NCBI GenBank assembly: GCA_025934545.1
Contig: JAICXV010000069.1
Location: forward strand, 1-8,195
DNA from: Verrucomicrobiia bacterium
GTDB lineage: Bacteria; Verrucomicrobiota; Verrucomicrobiia; Limisphaerales; Palsa-1400
Direction of reading: 5' to 3'
Length of the DNA: 8,195 bases
Below are positions 6,145 to 8,195 of the stretch, one piece after another (the first letter of the stretch is position 1; every line of letters starts with the position of its first letter). The translations under genes were made by a program, and so were the position numbers. Below the pieces are notes generated by a model. The model saw only the letters and a program-made list of their open reading frames with translations, did not search any database and was not told the DNA's origin.

Positions 6145-6168
6145 TTTGACAAAGTTTCCCTTTGACAA
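6145..6168 (+). promoter_or_regulatory. Duplicated TTTGACAA element, possible porin promoter
   Basis: TTTGACAA occurs twice (6145-6152 and 6161-6168) with a 16-base period. Each copy contains a perfect TTGACA -35 hexamer (6146-6151 and 6162-6167). The best -10 candidates at normal spacing are poor (TTCAAA at 6169-6174; TAAACA at 6185-6190), about three of six matches each. Position, 95-118 bases before the porin ATG, suits a promoter or an activator/repressor site. Which one cannot be decided from sequence. Confidence 0.4.
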
Positions 6169-6262
6169 TTCAAATGGCTCCCCTTAAACAAGTTGTTGAT
6201 TGTCGGGTTGCGTTGGCGCTTCCCGCATTCGCACGCTCTGGAACGGGCAACATACTGAAATT

Positions 6263-7606
6263 ATGAAATATCTTTTAACAGCAGTCGGTATTGCTGCTAT
6301 CGGCGCGACCGCGCTGCAAGGCCAATCCAACCCGAACCCAAACGCGCAGCTAACTCCGCAGGAACAATCCAAGTTTTGGTCGCTGTCCGCGGCCTTGCGC
6401 GGCTTTTACGAAGATAACTATAAGGCAGTTCCGAAATCAATTGGACAGCTCCGTAGTTTCGGGTTTGAAGTCAGCCCGTCTGTATCCGTGAACTGGGCTC
6501 CTGCCGAGACACTGATCGGCGCCAGTTATGTTTATGACCTGAAGTGGTACGAAAAACTGCATCAGACTGACCAGACTCATCAATTCAACGGCAAGTTGAT
6601 CCATAACTTCACCCCACGTTATCGCTTGGAATTGACCGACTCGTTCGTGTTGTCTTCGGAACCAACTGTCATCGACGACACGATCGTCACGGCGCCAATC
6701 AAACGTACGCTGGAAGATAATCTGCGTAATCATGCGGGACTTTTGCTCGCAGCGGAATTGACGCCAACCATGGGCGTGGAATTGGGTTATGAAAATACCT
6801 TTTACGATTATCGCAATAATCTGTCGGACCTTCCGTCGGTGTTTGACCCGACAGTCGGCAGTGACGTTCGGTTCGGGCCAAGCCGTTCCGCGCAGTTGGA
6901 TCGCGATGAACATTTAGTGAAGCTTGATTTGCGTTGGAAGGTCAGCCCTGAGACGACCGCAATCCTTGGTTACCAGTTCCAGTTTCGCGATTACAGTAGC
7001 GACGAAAGCCTCAATCCGACGCCGGCTGCACCAACCCCAGCGTTTCCGAATGTTCCGTCCAATGTTCGCAACAGCCGTTCGCACTTCTTGTTTGTGGGGG
7101 CTGACCAATCGATCGGACCCGATTTGCGCGCATCGCTCCGCGTTGGCGCGCAGTATCTCGACTATTACAACCTCCATTCCGACAAAATCTCTCCCTACGG
7201 CGACGCCAGCCTGACCTATACTTATCTGCCCGGCAGCTATGCCCAGGTGGGTGTGAAACACGAACATGCCGCCACCGATATTGTCGGCCCGGCTCTCATC
7301 CTGACCAGAGGCGACATCGTCAAAGACCAGGAAGCGACGTCTGTCTATGCGGCGGTGACGCACAAGTTTACCGGCGCGTTGGTTGGAAGCGCTTTGGGAC
7401 AATATCAGAATTCGAAGTTCAACGGCGGCGGGCCTGGTTTTAGCGGCGTCGACGAAAACTTCTTCCTCGGCAACGTGAATCTGGCTTACCGCTGGAACCC
7501 GTATCTGTTGACCGAAATCGGCTATGAATATAATCGGTTGGATTCGAAGTTCGGCCGCGATTATACGCGTAATCGTGCTTATGTCGGCGTTCGCGCGACC
7601 TATTAA
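6263..7606 (+). CDS. Outer-membrane beta-barrel protein (putative beta-barrel porin 2 type)
   Basis: This 447-residue protein has a signal peptide (MKYLLTAVGIAAIGATALQG, cleavage around residue 20) and then a Pro/Asn/Gln-rich stretch. The rest consists of alternating amphipathic strands: 'LSAALRGFYEDNY', 'SFGFEVSPSVSVNWA', 'LIGASYVYDLKWYE', 'RYRLELTDSFVLSSEP', 'TAILGYQFQFRDY', 'AYRWNPYLLTEIGYEYNRLDS'. It ends in 'AYVGVRATY' with a terminal aromatic residue, as expected for BAM-dependent insertion. The N-terminal block resembles the BBP2_2 family (PF10082), common and repeated in Verrucomicrobia-like genomes, where the cargo is usually unknown. ATG 6263 is chosen because it starts a perfect signal peptide; an upstream TTG at 6200 in the same frame would put 21 non-signal residues in front of it. 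No Shine-Dalgarno is clear. The gene is single, divergent from the PepSY gene, and closed by a strong terminator. Confidence 0.88.
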   Translation: MKYLLTAVGIAAIGATALQGQSNPNPNAQLTPQEQSKFWSLSAALRGFYEDNYKAVPKSIGQLRSFGFEVSPSVSVNWAPAETLIGASYVYDLKWYEKLHQTDQTHQFNGKLIHNFTPRYRLELTDSFVLSSEPTVIDDTIVTAPIKRTLEDNLRNHAGLLLAAELTPTMGVELGYENTFYDYRNNLSDLPSVFDPTVGSDVRFGPSRSAQLDRDEHLVKLDLRWKVSPETTAILGYQFQFRDYSSDESLNPTPAAPTPAFPNVPSNVRNSRSHFLFVGADQSIGPDLRASLRVGAQYLDYYNLHSDKISPYGDASLTYTYLPGSYAQVGVKHEHAATDIVGPALILTRGDIVKDQEATSVYAAVTHKFTGALVGSALGQYQNSKFNGGGPGFSGVDENFFLGNVNLAYRWNPYLLTEIGYEYNRLDSKFGRDYTRNRAYVGVRATY

Positions 7607-7630
7607 TCAAGGCAGTTCCGTTTGATTTAA

Positions 7631-7656
7631 GCCGCTCGGAAACGAGCGGCTTTTTT
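7631..7656 (+). terminator. Intrinsic terminator of the porin gene
   Basis: GCCGCTCG (7631-7638) and CGAGCGGC (7643-7650) form a perfect eight-pair stem closed by a GAAA tetraloop, followed by six T (7651-7656). It starts 24 bases after the porin stop. On the other strand the stem is followed by TTAAATC, so it may also weakly end the convergent guanylyltransferase transcript, whose stop is about 48 bases away. Confidence 0.93.
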
Positions 7657-7703
7657 GTTGTTCATCCGCGAGGCGTTTGGAAGCCCGAAGCCGCTGTTAT
7701 TGC

Positions 7704-8195
7704 TCAGATAAGTTTGCTGTATTTCTTATCTTCGGCCAGGCGCTTAACCAATTCTTTGACCTTTTGTGCCTGACTTTTGTGAGCGAGGAGCACGGCGTCG
7801 TCGGTCTGCACGAGGATGGAATCGCGAAGACCGACGACGCAAATGGGCGTGCGGTTTTTTGTGCGCGCATCAAAAATGACATTTCGCGCGGCATCGACGT
7901 GAATGAACTCGGCGACGGCACAGTTTCCTTCAGGATCGGCCTTGATATGGCGCGCAATAGCGTTCCACGCACCGAGATCGTCCCAGGGAAAACTGCCATC
8001 GGCGACGACGACATTTTGCGCCTGTTCCATTAAAGCGTAGTCGATAGAGATTCTTTTGATCGTGGGATATTCCTTCGCCAGGACTTTATCCAACTTCGCA
8101 GTGCCGGCGACTTTGAACCAGCGCTGACAAGCGGCGGCCATTTCTGGCTGATGTTTTTCCAAACCTTGGGTGATGGTGACGAAGGACCAAACGAA
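7704..8195 (-). CDS. Mannose-1-phosphate guanylyltransferase, C-terminal part
   Basis: The open frame runs in from the right edge and ends at TGA 7706-7704, giving 163 residues. The enzyme makes GDP-mannose from mannose-1-phosphate and GTP in the cytoplasm, the donor for mannose- and fucose-containing surface polysaccharides. The fragment starts 'FVWSFVTITQGLEKHQPEM', which matches the family's '(NSGM)FVW' region. It carries 'SIDYALME' (fragment residues 50-57) and 'FPWDDLGAW' (69-77), both hallmarks of ManC-type nucleotidyltransferases. The end ('GLRDSILVQTDDAVLLAHKSQAQKVKELV') is the left-handed-helix cap of the short form that lacks a phosphomannose isomerase domain. About 190 N-terminal residues, including the GTP-binding motif, are outside the window. 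TTG 8162 is not the start, because homology continues upstream of it to the edge. The gene is convergent with the porin gene. Confidence 0.92.
   Translation of the reverse strand, partial: FVWSFVTITQGLEKHQPEMAAACQRWFKVAGTAKLDKVLAKEYPTIKRISIDYALMEQAQNVVVADGSFPWDDLGAWNAIARHIKADPEGNCAVAEFIHVDAARNVIFDARTKNRTPICVVGLRDSILVQTDDAVLLAHKSQAQKVKELVKRLAEDKKYSKLI

Larger units (their letters stand above)
5902..6262. other. 361-base divergent intergenic region
   Basis: No convincing coding sequence lies between the PepSY gene (minus) and the porin gene (plus). The region should hold promoters for both. Visible elements are a long-range inverted repeat (5945-6020), shorter dyads such as TGACA (5986-5990) with TGTCA (6006-6010) and CTTAG (6072-6076) with CTAAG (6082-6086), and the duplicated TTTGACAA element near the porin. 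I did not recognise a known riboswitch or small-RNA family, and no -24/-12 sigma-54 promoter fits on either strand. Confidence 0.6.

Noticed and set aside
7677..8033. 118-codon plus-strand frame opposite the guanylyltransferase
   Set aside because: The minus-strand frame carries the ManC hallmarks SIDYALME and FPWDDLGAW; the plus frame is its shadow.
863..8195. A single exopolysaccharide gene cluster joining the glycosyltransferase, porin and guanylyltransferase
   Set aside because: The genes are on different strands with terminators between them, and no polymerase, export or chain-length genes are present.

Overview
The window looks like chromosomal DNA of a Gram-negative, moderately GC-rich bacterium, most plausibly a Verrucomicrobiota member of the Pedosphaera/Limisphaerales kind. 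This is inferred from the style of the outer-membrane beta-barrel protein, the NtrB-like kinase that ends its dimerisation hairpin with an 'FLQAIRPTPP' stretch, and the general absence of good Shine-Dalgarno sequences. It is not proven by a marker gene. No rRNA, tRNA, CRISPR array, insertion sequence or transposase is visible.

Layout. Bases 1-743 hold an AbiGi-family protein, the antitoxin-type half of the AbiG abortive-infection pair, with no AbiGii partner on its downstream side. Bases 863-3475 hold a tight two-gene operon: a soluble PAS-containing NtrB/AtoS-type histidine kinase, then, three bases later, an NtrC-type sigma-54 response regulator with intact receiver, AAA+ and Fis-type HTH domains. 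Bases 3568-5340 encode a polytopic membrane protein of the GT39/ArnT/RgtA-like lipid-linked-sugar glycosyltransferase group. Convergent to it (5901-5512, minus) is a small secreted PepSY-domain protein with a charged Lys/Glu/Gly tail; a hairpin lies between the two genes. A 361-base divergent intergenic region follows, with inverted repeats and a duplicated TTTGACAA element. Bases 6263-7606 encode a putative outer-membrane beta-barrel porin and end in a textbook intrinsic terminator. The 3' part of a mannose-1-phosphate guanylyltransferase gene enters from the right edge on the minus strand.

How the genes fit. The kinase/regulator pair forms a complete cytoplasmic signalling module, but I found no convincing sigma-54 (-24/-12) promoter in the noncoding gaps, so its targets are probably outside the window. 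The GT39-like protein, the porin and the GDP-mannose synthesis gene are all compatible with envelope or exopolysaccharide work, but they are not one operon. The least ordinary item is the apparently orphan AbiGi-like gene at the left edge; its N-terminal and EWR motifs suggest kinship with DUF2971. Most of the rest is ordinary core or accessory chromosome, and I do not see a clearly new multi-gene system.
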